Part shown: one piece after another, positions 7,543 through 17,633 of the stretch
How positions within the stretch are numbered: the first letter of the stretch is position 1
Layout of the letters: every line of letters begins with the position of its first letter
Source of the DNA: JAJDUF01 sp965238265
GTDB taxonomy: Bacteria; Chloroflexota; UBA11872; UBA12225; JAJDUF01
Length of the DNA: 64,000 bases
Direction: 5' to 3'
Assembly: GCA_965238265.1 (NCBI GenBank)
Contig: OZ250185.1
Span: 2,046,001 to 2,110,000 of the forward strand
Translations under genes and position numbers: made by a program
Notes under the pieces: model-generated
What the model saw: the letters and a program-made list of their open reading frames with translations, nothing else
What the model was told of the DNA's origin: nothing
Database searches by the model: none

Positions 7543-10080
7543 TTAGCTCGGCGCCGCGCCGTTCGTAGCGGCCCCATTCGCGCGGCCGTCCGTCGTCGTA
7601 TCGGCCGCAACATCTGCCGGGACACGACGACGACGACCATTGCCCGCGGCCGCACTAGCCCGCTCGCGGACGAGGAGGAGGGGGAGGTGCCACCACAGGT
7701 TGCGCCATGCCTGCTCGACCTCGGTGCGCTCGGTAGCGGACGGTGACCGCTGGCCGTATTGAGCACGCACATACGACGCTGCGATCCGCTGCGCTGCGTT
7801 GTCGGGCACCTCAATGACACTCTTGAGCCAGCCGTTGCGCTCCTGATCGAGACTGCGCCGCATCTCGCGGGTCAGCGCATCGGCGTACTCCAGCGGCGTC
7901 TCTGCCGGGCGGCGTTTGCGCCCGAACAGCCCGCCAAGGAACACCATCCGCCGATAGAGCTGGCGCACCATCTCCCGCGATGGCATCCGTCGCTCGCGCA
8001 AGAGGCGTATGAGCCGATACAGCCCGATCACAGCCACGATCAGAATGATGGCCGGTAGCACGTTGGGCAGGCTGGGTCGCCAGGCCGTGGCGGCTGCAAC
8101 GAGGTCCGCCCCGGTAACGCCGGTGTCCTCCAGACCCATCAGCATCGCCAACTCGTCCAGCTCTTCGTCCAGCAGATCGTCAATATCGCCCAGCGCAGTG
8201 GATGAGTCTGCAGCGCTTTCGGCGCGATTAATCTCTGGGCGGTAGCCCGAAGGCTCGAAGGCAATCCAGCCCAGCGCGGGGAAATAGACCTCCGGCCACG
8301 AATGGAGCTCCTCCTCCGTGACCTCATAGCGGCCCGTGTCATCATTGAACGAGCCGGCCACGAAGCCGGTGGCCATCCGTGCCGGGATACCTTGCAACCG
8401 TAAGAGGAGCACCATCGAAGAGGCGAAGTAGTCGCAGTAGCCGAGCTTGGACTCGAACAGGAAGAAGTCCACTGCATCCCAGCCTTCCGGCACGACCGGA
8501 GTGGCCAGCGTGTACTGGTAGCGACGAATGAACTGCTCGACGGAGATCACCTTGTCGTAGACGGTCGCGCGGTCGCGCGTCAGCGAGACGGAGAGTGAGC
8601 GCACGCGGTCGGGCACGTCGGGGAGCTGCAGATAGCGGTCCTTGATCCAGTTAGGGTACTCGGTGATGGCCTGCCGCAAGTCGGCCACACTTGGCTCTGG
8701 CACCAGCGACTCGACGGCATAGCGGAGTGAGGGCATGGCCGGGCGACGAGAGTAGAGTGCGGAGAAGTCGTTCACGTTAGCCTGCCCGGACGGCGCCAGC
8801 TTCTGATAGCGAATGCTCAACTCCACCGGTTCGACCGGGGCGTAAATCACCGTGCTCAACGATGGCTCGATATCGAAGACGGCTTGAACTCGCTTGCCTA
8901 TGACGGTAGACGGCTCGGTGATGGGCTGTTCCGGCGTGCGGTTCAAGACAACTGCATCGCTATTGCGCCAGCCGCGACCGGTGTAGGTGTCATACGTGCT
9001 GCCGCGCCAGTAATGCGGCTCCTCGGACAAGACGGACATGACCCGTCGCTGGGTGAGATTGATCGGGCCGCTGAGGACCAGCGAGCCACGCGCGCCTTCC
9101 GCCGCAAACCGAGTCCCAGGGCTTTGTATGCCGGCAAACAGGCGGTTGGTGACGTTCTCCAACTCGATCCATTGCTCTCCGACGTAGCGCCAGAAGGCGA
9201 TGGACAGCGGGTTGTTGATGACGCGCGGGCCAAGCATGGAGAGCAGGGCCAGCACAACAATGACCGCAAAGCTGGTCACAATAACGTCAAAGAGCAGCTC
9301 TCCCGGGTAGTCAACGGAGAATTTCTCCCAACGATTGCGTAGGGCATACAGGTTGATGGAGACTGCCAGCAGGAGGAGGCTGATGAGGAAAATGGCAAAC
9401 GGTGCCTGCGCTTGACCCGTGTAGGAGGCGTTCGTGACGAGGGCAATTCCGGTCGGTAGCGACGCTATCACGACATCATGCAGCCGAAATAAGCCCCAGG
9501 CGCCGATGTACCCCAGACCCCACGCCAGGAGAGACATGAGCACCAGAAAGATACCGTTATCGGTGCTCGGTCTCCCGTACCAGGCTAGCTCCGACCACGT
9601 GGCGATCCGCAGGGCGAAGTCGCCGATCTCCGTAGCGACTCCCTGTAGCGAGACTACGGGTGGAGGCAGCCCTTCACGATTCTCACCGGCGCGGACCCAA
9701 GTGCCGGTGTCCGTGATAAGCGTGCCGAGGCCGCTCGGCCACTCCCGAGGGGTAGGGAAGATTTGGCCGATCACGACGTAGGCGAGCACACTACCGACCA
9801 GGGCCCCGGCCAGGAGCGCCCGCCAAGCTACCCACGCTTGTCGAGCAACGACCAAACCCATGACGATGCCGGCGAGGGCCATAGCGAAGAGGACCTGCGT
9901 TCCCTCCACCCAGCCGGCAGAGTGGATGGACCAGATGGTGCTCAACACCATCACGATGAGGAGAATGGCGGAAAACCAGCCCTCGTTGATACGCCAACCG
10001 CTTTGCGGCGGCAGCACCGTACCGCTGGCGTTCGTCCCGGCCAAAGTTCGATCAGTAGGGGCCGCTGCGGCTCGAAGCAT
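7543..10080 (-). CDS. Membrane transglutaminase-like protease (TgpA type)
   Basis: This 845-residue protein has an N-terminal cluster of about 6-7 membrane segments (residues ~30-310), a long exposed domain and the transglutaminase core at residues ~480-620. The core has KLGYCDYFASSMV with the catalytic Cys, LRLQGIPARMATGFV, then ELHSWPEVYFPALGWIAFEPS with catalytic His. One more membrane segment (~700) and a DUF4129-like cytosolic C-terminal region follow. TgpA/DUF3488 proteins are usually encoded beside DUF58 and MoxR; the DUF58 gene is directly upstream, and no MoxR is seen here. Substrate unknown. The ATG at 10080 has GGAGG about 7 nt upstream. Confidence 0.85.
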   Translation of the reverse strand: MLRAAAAPTDRTLAGTNASGTVLPPQSGWRINEGWFSAILLIVMVLSTIWSIHSAGWVEGTQVLFAMALAGIVMGLVVARQAWVAWRALLAGALVGSVLAYVVIGQIFPTPREWPSGLGTLITDTGTWVRAGENREGLPPPVVSLQGVATEIGDFALRIATWSELAWYGRPSTDNGIFLVLMSLLAWGLGYIGAWGLFRLHDVVIASLPTGIALVTNASYTGQAQAPFAIFLISLLLLAVSINLYALRNRWEKFSVDYPGELLFDVIVTSFAVIVVLALLSMLGPRVINNPLSIAFWRYVGEQWIELENVTNRLFAGIQSPGTRFAAEGARGSLVLSGPINLTQRRVMSVLSEEPHYWRGSTYDTYTGRGWRNSDAVVLNRTPEQPITEPSTVIGKRVQAVFDIEPSLSTVIYAPVEPVELSIRYQKLAPSGQANVNDFSALYSRRPAMPSLRYAVESLVPEPSVADLRQAITEYPNWIKDRYLQLPDVPDRVRSLSVSLTRDRATVYDKVISVEQFIRRYQYTLATPVVPEGWDAVDFFLFESKLGYCDYFASSMVLLLRLQGIPARMATGFVAGSFNDDTGRYEVTEEELHSWPEVYFPALGWIAFEPSGYRPEINRAESAADSSTALGDIDDLLDEELDELAMLMGLEDTGVTGADLVAAATAWRPSLPNVLPAIILIVAVIGLYRLIRLLRERRMPSREMVRQLYRRMVFLGGLFGRKRRPAETPLEYADALTREMRRSLDQERNGWLKSVIEVPDNAAQRIAASYVRAQYGQRSPSATERTEVEQAWRNLWWHLPLLLVRERASAAAGNGRRRRVPADVAADTTTDGRANGAATNGAAPS

Positions 10081-10135
10081 GGTTATGCCTCCGAATCACC
10101 TCCGTCCGCCGTGTGCGGACACACCTTGTGCCATA

Positions 10136-10179
10136 CCAGGTTCACCCCACCTGACGCCCAGCGGATTGGGCGAACCTGG
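10136..10179 (-). repeat. Palindromic element between DUF58 and transglutaminase genes (family 1, copy D)
   Basis: CCAGGTTCACCC (10136-10147) pairs with GGGCGAACCTGG (10168-10179) at 11 of 12 positions. The 20-nt loop starts CACCTGACG and ends GGATT, closely like the loops of the dtd and 42.9-kb copies. The gap also has a small GTCCGC/GCGGAC hairpin at about 10104-10120. Confidence 0.65.
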
Positions 10180-10256
10180 CGCGGCACCGGCGCATCGGCC
10201 GGGACCTCCAGGTGATGAGGTGGCCCTGGGTTGTTGGGTTGTTCTGCACCTCACGC

Positions 10257-11627
10257 TTATCGTGCGGGGACTGCTCCAAACCCTCGCGCCATAGCGTCTT
10301 GCACCTGCGCGCGCCGATGCTCGGCATACTGTCCCTTGCCGACGGCCACCGTGCGGAACGGCTGTCCCTGCATCACCACGTTGGCGACAATCCCCACGGA
10401 CATTAACTGGTCAGCGGTAGGCTGCGCCGGTGCCGTGCCGCCGAAAGACGCTTGGTCCAGCAGCATCACTGCCGGGGTAGAGGCGCGTTGACGTAACGAC
10501 GCCAGCTCACGTAACCAGGCCGGGTCGGTGCTCGGCGTAATAATCACAACGCTCAGTCCGCGCTCCAGCGCACGGCTCACCTGCTGCAAAATTGCGCCGA
10601 GCGGCTCGCGGCCATCGGCGGTAACTGTCGCCAAGTCCTCCATGATGCGCCACAACTGACGCGCGCCCTTGTTCGGCTCCACTTCGGCCGGGCGGCTGCT
10701 CGACGCGATGAGACCAACGGCTTTGTTTTCGCGGATAGCCTGATAGGTAATCGCGCCGGCGAGCTTGACGGCGTACTCTTCGGTTGACTCCTCGCCTTCG
10801 CCGACATGGACCGCACCGTCCATGTCGAGAATGACCCAGAGGTTACCGGAAGGCTCAAGATCGAACTCCTTGACCTGCAATTGACCCCGCCGGGCAGTGG
10901 AGAGCCAGTGGATGCGGCTAAGGCCGTCGCCAGGAGCAAAGTCGCGGATGCCGGCTGCGTCGGTCGTCACGTGGTACGTCTTGAGGCTGGAACGCGAACT
11001 GCCGCCCACGGTGCCATACGGCAGTGGAATGCCCGGCCCCTCCATAATCGGCGGATACACGATAAAGCTGTTGATCTGGTAGTAGACGATGGCCCCGCGG
11101 AAGATACCAAAGGGGTCGCCGGTCAAGATGCGTACCGGCCCGAGGGTATACAAACCGCGCCGGCGACAGACAGTACGAGCATGGAACTGCCGCTCTTCTC
11201 CCGGCCCGATGCTCTCCACGACCCCGGGCTGGAAGTCCGGGATCGTCGAGTCGTCGCGGACCTCGACCCACAGCGCCGGGAGCCGGCCTTCATTGGCGAT
11301 GACGAAATCCTCTTCGATCAGATCACCAACGACGGCCCACTTGGTACGCAGGCGGCGTTGAACCGTGATGTTTTGGGCGAGGCTACGGGTCCAAAAGAAG
11401 GTGATCGCCAGGAGGCCGAGCGTGCTATAGAACAGGTAATAAATGATGGAGATTCCGGCCACGAGCGAGAGCACCAGCAAGACCATTGCGAGCAGGGGCA
11501 CCAGCGGGCGCTGCAAGCGAATCTCGGCCGTGGCCAGCGGCGCGCTGGTATCCGCGACTTCCGGGTGAGGGCCAAGCGCTTCTACCGGGGTCTTGGAGTT
11601 GTCGGGAGCGCCAGTCACGGCAACCAT
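10257..11627 (-). CDS. DUF58 domain protein, membrane-anchored
   Basis: The 456 residues begin with a proline-rich cytosolic start, then two adjacent membrane segments (residues ~40-85). A beta-rich region with the family's RRGLYTLGPVRILTGDPFG motif (residues ~150-180) follows, then the DUF58 core with RDFAPGDGLSRIHWLSTARRG (~225-250, quoted only in part of the family motif) and a VWA-like domain beginning LWVILDMDG. DUF58 proteins pair with MoxR ATPases and transglutaminases; here the TgpA-like gene lies 176 nt downstream on the same strand. Likely role is envelope-related; the precise function is unknown. Confidence 0.82.
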   Translation of the reverse strand: MVAVTGAPDNSKTPVEALGPHPEVADTSAPLATAEIRLQRPLVPLLAMVLLVLSLVAGISIIYYLFYSTLGLLAITFFWTRSLAQNITVQRRLRTKWAVVGDLIEEDFVIANEGRLPALWVEVRDDSTIPDFQPGVVESIGPGEERQFHARTVCRRRGLYTLGPVRILTGDPFGIFRGAIVYYQINSFIVYPPIMEGPGIPLPYGTVGGSSRSSLKTYHVTTDAAGIRDFAPGDGLSRIHWLSTARRGQLQVKEFDLEPSGNLWVILDMDGAVHVGEGEESTEEYAVKLAGAITYQAIRENKAVGLIASSSRPAEVEPNKGARQLWRIMEDLATVTADGREPLGAILQQVSRALERGLSVVIITPSTDPAWLRELASLRQRASTPAVMLLDQASFGGTAPAQPTADQLMSVGIVANVVMQGQPFRTVAVGKGQYAEHRRAQVQDAMARGFGAVPAR

Positions 11628-11873
11628 AGGCAGTCCTTCAGTATACAGGAGGGCCGTCAGAGCGCCCGGTGGTATCTGTTAACGTCGGGTTAAATGGCTG
11701 AAGAGGCCTCTAGCCGCGGCGGCAAGGTGGCGCGGCCCGCCAGCGTCATTCCGGCGCCGGCCGGCGATCAGCGCGCCTAGATGGCGGCATTACGGCAACT
11801 TGGTAGTACAATCGTCCTGAGCGCGGTGAGCAACAGGTCCTAGCCTGCCGTTGGTCGCGGATGATGGTTGCGG

Positions 11874-13322
11874 ATGATGAACGCGACGAGTCGCAGAGGC
11901 TATTTGGCCGGTACCGCCAGCATGCTCGGTGGTCTCCTGGCTGCCGCTTGCGAGCTATGGGGCCGGCCGGTGCCGAGCCGGAGTCGGGTCAGTCCTCAGC
12001 CCGAGCAACCCGCTAGGCGCAAGGCATCGCTTACACTCACGGTCCTGGTCCGGCAAGATTGGCATAGTAACCACAAAGCGATCCTTCAAGACCTCAGTAC
12101 ACAGTTCACGCAGCAGCAGCCACACTTGCATATCGAATGGGAGGGACGGCATTGGCAGCCTCCCAGGGACTGGAGCAGGAAGTTCCTCGCTGACTTGGCC
12201 GCTGGTGGCCGGTTGGGAAGTGTCGTCAGGGCTGAGGCCGCGGCTGCCGCGCCGCTGGCTGTGGCCGGTGCCATCCTTAGCTTGAATCACTTCGTCATTC
12301 GTGACCGATATGATCTCGCCGACTACTGGCCCGGCGCGGTGGAGGCGCTACGGTGGCAGCAGGACCTTTACGGTCTGCAAACGGAAGTGGCCCCCATCCT
12401 CTTGCGCTACAACCAGGCCTTGCTAGACCAGGTCGGGTTGACAGCACCCACATCGGCTTGGACGTGGGCGCGTCTCCTCAATGCGGCCCAGCGACTGACA
12501 AGCCGGCAGCCAGTGTACTCGACATTTGGCTTTGCACTCGAGGTGCAGCCTCCCGTTCAAGGCAGGGCCACTGAAGAAGTGCTTCCACTGCTGATCCTGC
12601 CTTGGATCTGGGGCAACGGGGGCCGGATGGTACGTGCGGACTTCGGCGAAAGCCAAGTAGATCGGCCCGAAGCGCAAGCGGCAGTGCAATGGCTGGCCGA
12701 TCTCGCTCTGGCGCACAAGGTCTCACCGAGCGCTGAGGACCTGAAGCAGGCGGGCGTGCATGGCCCCTTGGACCTGTTCGGGGAAGCGCAGCAGCTGGCG
12801 ATGTTATACGGATCGTGGCACAGGAGGCCCTCCGGCCAATCCGCTCAGAGGCGCTTCGCGGTTGCCGAGCCACCGCGTGGACCGCAGCGGTCCGCCACGT
12901 ACCTGCTGGGACGGGAGGGGCTGTTTGTAGCGCGGGACGCCGCTGATGTAGATGGCGCCTGGGCCTTCCTAAACTGGTGGACGAGCCGGGACACCCAGCG
13001 GCAGTATCTCACCAGCGACACTGGGAAGGTGCGATCAAGCGTGCCGACGCGGCGCGCACTCGCCAGAGAGTTTCCTGACCGTTATGGAGCCTCGGCGCTC
13101 GCCGCGCTGGAGTATGCTCAGGCGGTCCCGCTGCACCCGGCATGGATCGAGCTGATGCGAGCGTTTGGTGAGGGGCTTATGCCGATCTGGGAGGGCAAGC
13201 AGTCCGCTGCAGACGCCACGGCCAGCGTAGCGAAACGACAGAATACGATCCTGGCGGAATGGCGGCAGCGATGTGGAGGGGTACCACAGCGGGCCTTGGC
13301 GTGCGCTCGTGCCGGAGGCTAG
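11874..13322 (+). CDS. Extracellular solute-binding lipoprotein (family 1), orphan
   Basis: This ABC sugar-type periplasmic/lipid-anchored binding protein has about 482 residues. A twin-arginine-like SRRGYLAG start is followed by a hydrophobic stretch and the lipobox LLAAAC (Cys ~27), so it is probably exported and lipid-anchored. The body has typical family-1 features: a LYGLQTEVAPILLRYNQALLDQVG segment in the middle (partner motif YN.ALL), WIWGNGG, and a C-terminal FLNWWTSRDTQRQYL block. Two adjacent ATGs (11874, 11877) are possible. No permease or ATPase gene is nearby. The next gene is a diverged, broken paralogue with the same lipobox region, so they look like an old tandem duplication. 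Confidence 0.8.
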   Translation: MMNATSRRGYLAGTASMLGGLLAAACELWGRPVPSRSRVSPQPEQPARRKASLTLTVLVRQDWHSNHKAILQDLSTQFTQQQPHLHIEWEGRHWQPPRDWSRKFLADLAAGGRLGSVVRAEAAAAAPLAVAGAILSLNHFVIRDRYDLADYWPGAVEALRWQQDLYGLQTEVAPILLRYNQALLDQVGLTAPTSAWTWARLLNAAQRLTSRQPVYSTFGFALEVQPPVQGRATEEVLPLLILPWIWGNGGRMVRADFGESQVDRPEAQAAVQWLADLALAHKVSPSAEDLKQAGVHGPLDLFGEAQQLAMLYGSWHRRPSGQSAQRRFAVAEPPRGPQRSATYLLGREGLFVARDAADVDGAWAFLNWWTSRDTQRQYLTSDTGKVRSSVPTRRALAREFPDRYGASALAALEYAQAVPLHPAWIELMRAFGEGLMPIWEGKQSAADATASVAKRQNTILAEWRQRCGGVPQRALACARAGG

Positions 13323-13426
13323 TGTCCTGTCTCTGAGGTTCGTTGTAATGAGTCCGGCACCTGTGAGCATGTGATTAGTCACGTCTACAAGTGATAGAAG
13401 GATACGGTACCTGCTAGTGTTGTCGG

Positions 13427-15019
13427 GTGAGCATAAATGATGGAGCTCCGGCAACCATGACGAGATTGAGCCGCCGCACCTATCTGGCTGGTGTAGCTGC
13501 CGGCCTAGGCGGCGTACTCGCCGCAGCCTGTGACCTGGCAGAAGCGCCCCGGCCCGATGCCGATTCGCCGCTCCCCCGCCCGGACGCCGGCCCCCCGACG
13601 CCTCGCCCGGGACCGACCGCCATCCGCGTGCTCTACGGGCAGTGGTCCGGGCCGCTGATAACCGAATTCGACATGACGCACTATACGCCTGACTGGAAAG
13701 TAGTTGCCCCCCAGCAGGAGCTTTACCGCACGACCGCGTTCACCGCGTTCCAGGACCGCTACTCCGACAGCCACCTCACGTTCGACACCCATCACGATCC
13801 GTTGCCGATCTTGCAAGGCGCGCACGCCGCCGGCAAGGCACCCGATATTTTCGTCATGGATGACCGGCGCGGCCGGGAGGTCGTTCACCACGGCATGGCC
13901 TAACGGCTGGAAGGCCGGCTGCGCCAGTGGGGGGATCGCGCCGATTTCGTGCGCCCGGCCCTGGCGGCCGGCCAGTATGATCGCCAGCAGTGGGGCCTGC
14001 CGCTCTTTACGCAGGTCTATGCGCTCTACTACAACCAGACGCTGCTCCGCGCCTTGGGCATCTTGCGGCTGCCGACCACCTGGGAAGACCTGCTGACTGC
14101 TGCCGCACAGTCTGCCAAGGTGGAAGGCCACCGCGTCGTGCGCCAGGGCGTGAACGGCCACGAATCACAATGGTTCTGGTGGTTGCTGCAGAGCACCGGC
14201 GCCACACTGTACCGGGATGGCAAGGCCGAATTCGGTGTTGAAGCGGAGGAGGTCCTGTCGTTCTTGCGGCAGCTGTACCGTGCGGGGCTGCCGGAAGGCG
14301 TGGAGCCGCCGCAGGCGCGTGTGCTATCCGGTGGAATGGAGCCTTACCCCTACAACAGACTCCTCTGGGAGCGCGGAGCGGTAGGGCATGCTTGGGTACC
14401 GGCACTGCCGCTGGTGACTTACGAGGAGAGAAGGCAGCGCCGCTCGAAAGTGTTGCAACGTATTGATCCTGAACCTCCCCCACCAGGCCCCACCCTCTCC
14501 CCGGAAGAGATTGCCACCGTCCAGGCCTGGCGTGCCCAGCTGCCCGCACCGGACGACTTCGTGGTTGGGGTGCCGCCGGTGCCGGGCAAGCGGTATGCGT
14601 TGCCGGGCAGCCATAAGGCCGCCCCCTTGGTCCATACGCACTCGGCTGTCCTGCACCTCAGCGCGCAGTCCGAGCACCCGGATCCGGCGTGGGAGTTGCT
14701 CACGCTGCTCCTCGAACCCGACACGCTCTATGAGTACACCAACATCCGCGAAGCCATTCCGCCGCGCCAGTCCATCTTCGGTCGGGGTTACTTGGACAAT
14801 CCCAAAACCCAGCAGGTCATTGACTTGTGGCTGCGCTACGGCCGGCCGCCGTTCGATCCCCCGCTCTACTCCAGGGTGAGCTATTGGACTCATCACACCT
14901 TCTGGGAAACGGTGATCCGGCGAAAGAATCTTCGCGAAGCGCTGGATAAACTTGTCGAGAAGCTCGACGAGTTCGCCGCAAAAGCGGACCCGCCCTACAC
15001 GGGAACGACACGTACCTAA
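13427..15019 (+). pseudogene. Second solute-binding lipoprotein, interrupted by one in-frame TAA
   Basis: Reading frame 13427-15019 is one continuous binding-protein sequence except for a TAA at 13901-13903. The flanks HHGMA and RLEGRLRQWGD join naturally in the same frame, and the downstream part (YALYYNQTLLRALG, FWWLLQSTGATLY, AWELLTLLLEPDTLYEY) is intact for ~370 codons. The start has a GTG (13427) or ATG (13457) followed by SRRTYLAG and the lipobox VLAAAC, as in the preceding gene. One base change (for example CAA or GAA to TAA) explains it. Either a recent nonsense mutation, a sequence error or readthrough. No restart signal is obvious right after the stop. Confidence 0.8.
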
Positions 15020-15061
15020 TGCCCAACCGCCTGCGGTGTTTCCTATGCAGAGGGCCGGTGC

Positions 15062-16234
15062 CTACGGATCGGCGCGTTGGTCCAGGTAGTCCTGGTGTGC
15101 TCGCGCGAGCGCACCGGACCGCATGTCTTGCAGTGCGGTCCGCGTCCGGGCGGAGAGTGCTTGCGACTGTTGCAGATTTGCGAGCGAGCCTTGGAACTGC
15201 GGCATCACGTAGCGGGCCACCAGTTCATAGCTGTGCAGCATCTGCTCTCGCGTGGACCACTCGGTGGTTTGGATGAGCAGGCCGCCGTAGCCCCCACTAG
15301 CCTCGTCCAGGCGCTTGATCGCAGCGACGAGATCATCGGGAGTGCCCACGCACCAGGCGCCGCGCTCCACCATCGTGTCAATGATCTTGTCCGCCGGGCC
15401 GTCAATCACCGGGTCGTGGCCGAGCGTCTGCTCGAAGTATTCGCGCTGGTACCGCCCGGCACCGGCTCGCGCCTGCTCCACAGCCTCCCGGCGGCTCTCG
15501 GCCAGATGCACGTGCAGCACGAGCCGCCACTCGTCACGGCGCATGGTCTTCCCATGTTCCGCGGCCGTCGCCTCGGCGACGTCCCAGAATTCGCTCAACT
15601 TGGTGGTGAAAGCGCCACCTCTGATGATCGTCACCGAGAGCACGGCGCAGCCATGCTTGCCGGCGAGTACCATGCCCGAAGGTGACTGGGCGGCAGCGAC
15701 CGCGATGGGAAAGTGCGGCTGCGTGTATGGTCGCAGGTGCAGCAGCGCATCCCGGAGCGTGAACCACTCGCTCTCGTAGGTAATCGGCCCGGTCGTCCTG
15801 AGCAGGCGCATGATGATCCCCAGCGCTTCATCCATCCGGCGGCGCTGCGTGAGCGGATTAATGCCCAGCATCCGGGCATCGGTGACCAGCGCCCCTGGGC
15901 CAACGCCCATCATCACTCGACCGCGTGTGAGATGGTCCAAGAGCACCATGCGGTTCGCGGCCATCAGCGGGTGGTGGTAGGGCAGGCTCAGGACGCCTGT
16001 GCCCAGCTTGATGTGCCGCGTGCGCTCGGCGGCCGTCGCGATGAACACCTCGGGCGAGGAGATAGTCTCCCAACCGGCACTATGGTGCTCGCCAACCCAG
16101 GCTTCATCGAACCCGAGGTAGTCGAGCCACTGGATAAGCTCCAGGTCGCGCTCAAGGGCTAGGGTCGGGTTTTCCCCCAGCCAGTGGAACGGTCCAAGGA
16201 AGATCCCGAACTTCATCCGCGTTGGCAACGCCAT
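15062..16234 (-). CDS. LLM-class (luciferase-like) flavin-dependent monooxygenase
   Basis: This bacterial-luciferase-family TIM-barrel enzyme has about 390 residues. It shows MKFGIFLGPFH at the start, GFDEAWVGEHHSAGW (flavin/His region), IKLGTGVLSLPYHHP, and RGRVMMGVGPGALVTD. C-terminal residues ~310-330 carry VGTPDDLVAAIKRL as in the family. It uses reduced FMN/F420-like flavin with O2 on an unknown substrate. The ATG at 16234 is chosen because GAGGAGG (16244-16250) sits 9 nt upstream and the conserved KFG block follows. Transcribed toward the binding-protein genes; no operon partner visible. Confidence 0.87.
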   Translation of the reverse strand: MALPTRMKFGIFLGPFHWLGENPTLALERDLELIQWLDYLGFDEAWVGEHHSAGWETISSPEVFIATAAERTRHIKLGTGVLSLPYHHPLMAANRMVLLDHLTRGRVMMGVGPGALVTDARMLGINPLTQRRRMDEALGIIMRLLRTTGPITYESEWFTLRDALLHLRPYTQPHFPIAVAAAQSPSGMVLAGKHGCAVLSVTIIRGGAFTTKLSEFWDVAEATAAEHGKTMRRDEWRLVLHVHLAESRREAVEQARAGAGRYQREYFEQTLGHDPVIDGPADKIIDTMVERGAWCVGTPDDLVAAIKRLDEASGGYGGLLIQTTEWSTREQMLHSYELVARYVMPQFQGSLANLQQSQALSARTRTALQDMRSGALARAHQDYLDQRADP

Positions 16235-16573
16235 CGCCTTGTGCCTCCTCGCTAGGCCGGACCGGAGTCGTGGCCGCGCGATTACTGTCCGGGTCGCCCG
16301 GCTGCGTTCGCGCAGACGCGGCAAGAGCACTTCAAAGCACGACGAACAGCGCCGCCCTGCGGCCTGCGAGTACCGATGCGGCGTATTAACCTTCGTGCCA
16401 GCCCACTATAGCGTGGCAGCCGCTCTGCCGTGCAACTTCGGTCGGCCTGACAGGCAGGTTAGTAGCCAGGGCCGGCCGGGTGTTGCCCCGCCGTTGCGCT
16501 TGGTCTACACTCGGCGGCAGGACGTGCCGCCGGCCCAACCGGCGACTGATCTGCCGTAGAGTATGGTCTTACT
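16235..16573. other. Divergent promoter region, no gene
   Basis: This gap separates the monooxygenase (minus) and GNAT gene (plus). It contains a candidate plus promoter (16483-16511) and a TATAGT-like box on the minus strand near 16405. No repeat family was recognised. Confidence 0.4.
16483..16511 (+). promoter_or_regulatory. Candidate promoter for the double GNAT gene
   Basis: TTGCCC (16483-16488) and TACACT (16506-16511) have a 17-nt spacer and lie about 60 nt before the ATG at 16574. Sequence match only. Confidence 0.35.
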
Positions 16574-17593
16574 ATGGTGCAAATTCGCCGCGCCGACGTT
16601 CGTGACCAGCCGGCAATCGTCCGTTTGTGGAGCGAGCTGGCCACGCACCGGCGCTCGCTGGAGCGCGTGTGGCCCCGGCGCTGGGCAATAACCGAGCCGT
16701 TCGAGCGCACCTACGCTCGGTTGCTGGCGCCGGTGTGGGATGATCCGCAGCAGGTGATCTTCATTGCCGAAGAGGGGGCGCAGCCCGTCGGGTTCGTGCG
16801 TGTCGCGCTCGTGGAGCCGGACCCCAGCCCGGCGCACATCGAGCCGCTCGCCGTCACTGCTTCGCATCGCGGCCGGGGCGTGGGGCGGGCGCTGATGCAG
16901 GCCGCGCTGACATGGTGTGTAGAGCGCGAAGCGGATGAGGTCTCGCTGGAGGTTCTCGCAGCCAACACCGGTGCAGTGCGGTTCTTCGAGCGGTTGAGCT
17001 TCAACCCGGTATTGAGCGCCTACTTCCGGCCCGCTTCCGCCGCCACCGGGGCAGAGGGGCAAGCGCCGGTGGCAGCGCCGCGGCCGGCTCAGGGCACGAT
17101 CCGCCGGGCCGGGGCTGCGGACGCGGCGGCCGTCGTCCGTATGTGGGACGCCGTGCGTGGGTTCCATCGCGATCTGGAGCCGCACTGGCCGCGGCGATGG
17201 GCCACCCCCCCGCCGGACATCCTGAGCCGGCTTATCCAAGAGCTGCAAGCGTACTGGAGTGACCACCGCAAGGCGATCTTCGTCTGTGATACCGGCCAGG
17301 AATTGGCGGGGTTTGTCCGCATCGCGCTCATGGACTCGTGGCTGTGCCCGGGGCAAGTCCAATCGCTCTACATCCGGGACGATCACCGTGGCCAGGGTCT
17401 TGGTCAGGTCTTGATGGCCCAAGCGTTGGCATGGTGCGCCGCGCACGGGGCCGCCGAGGTCGGCTTGCACGTCAGCGCGTCGAACGCCGGCGCCGCCCGC
17501 TTCTATGCGCGGCTCGGCTTTCGGCCCCTCCTCAGCACCTACTTCCGTGCCTTGCCAGCTGCCGGGAGTGGGGACGGCGAGTCAACCGCCTAA
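16574..17593 (+). CDS. Tandem GNAT acetyltransferase (two fused domains)
   Basis: The 339 residues hold two homologous GNAT domains. Domain 1 (~1-155) has VTASHRGRGVGRALMQAAL as the acetyl-CoA loop and an ANTGAVRFFERLSF end. Domain 2 (~175-330) has IRDDHRGQGLGQVLMAQAL and SNAGAARFYARLGF. The two halves share IRRADVRDQPAIVRLW/IRRAGAADAAAVVRMW starts and PRRWA motifs, so the gene arose by internal duplication and fusion. Both acetyl-CoA loops look intact. Substrate unknown. The end is 41 nt from the convergent serine hydrolase gene. Confidence 0.87.
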   Translation: MVQIRRADVRDQPAIVRLWSELATHRRSLERVWPRRWAITEPFERTYARLLAPVWDDPQQVIFIAEEGAQPVGFVRVALVEPDPSPAHIEPLAVTASHRGRGVGRALMQAALTWCVEREADEVSLEVLAANTGAVRFFERLSFNPVLSAYFRPASAATGAEGQAPVAAPRPAQGTIRRAGAADAAAVVRMWDAVRGFHRDLEPHWPRRWATPPPDILSRLIQELQAYWSDHRKAIFVCDTGQELAGFVRIALMDSWLCPGQVQSLYIRDDHRGQGLGQVLMAQALAWCAAHGAAEVGLHVSASNAGAARFYARLGFRPLLSTYFRALPAAGSGDGESTA

Positions 17594-17633
17594 CATGTAG
17601 CGGGTGGCGCTCGGACCCTGGCGCTAGGGCGCC

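Noticed and set aside
13901..13903. Selenocysteine or pyrrolysine recoding at the internal stop
   Set aside because: The codon is TAA, not TGA or TAG, and no hairpin typical of SECIS follows.
11868..15019. Complete sugar ABC transporter operon
   Set aside because: Only two binding proteins are present; no permease or ATPase genes flank them.
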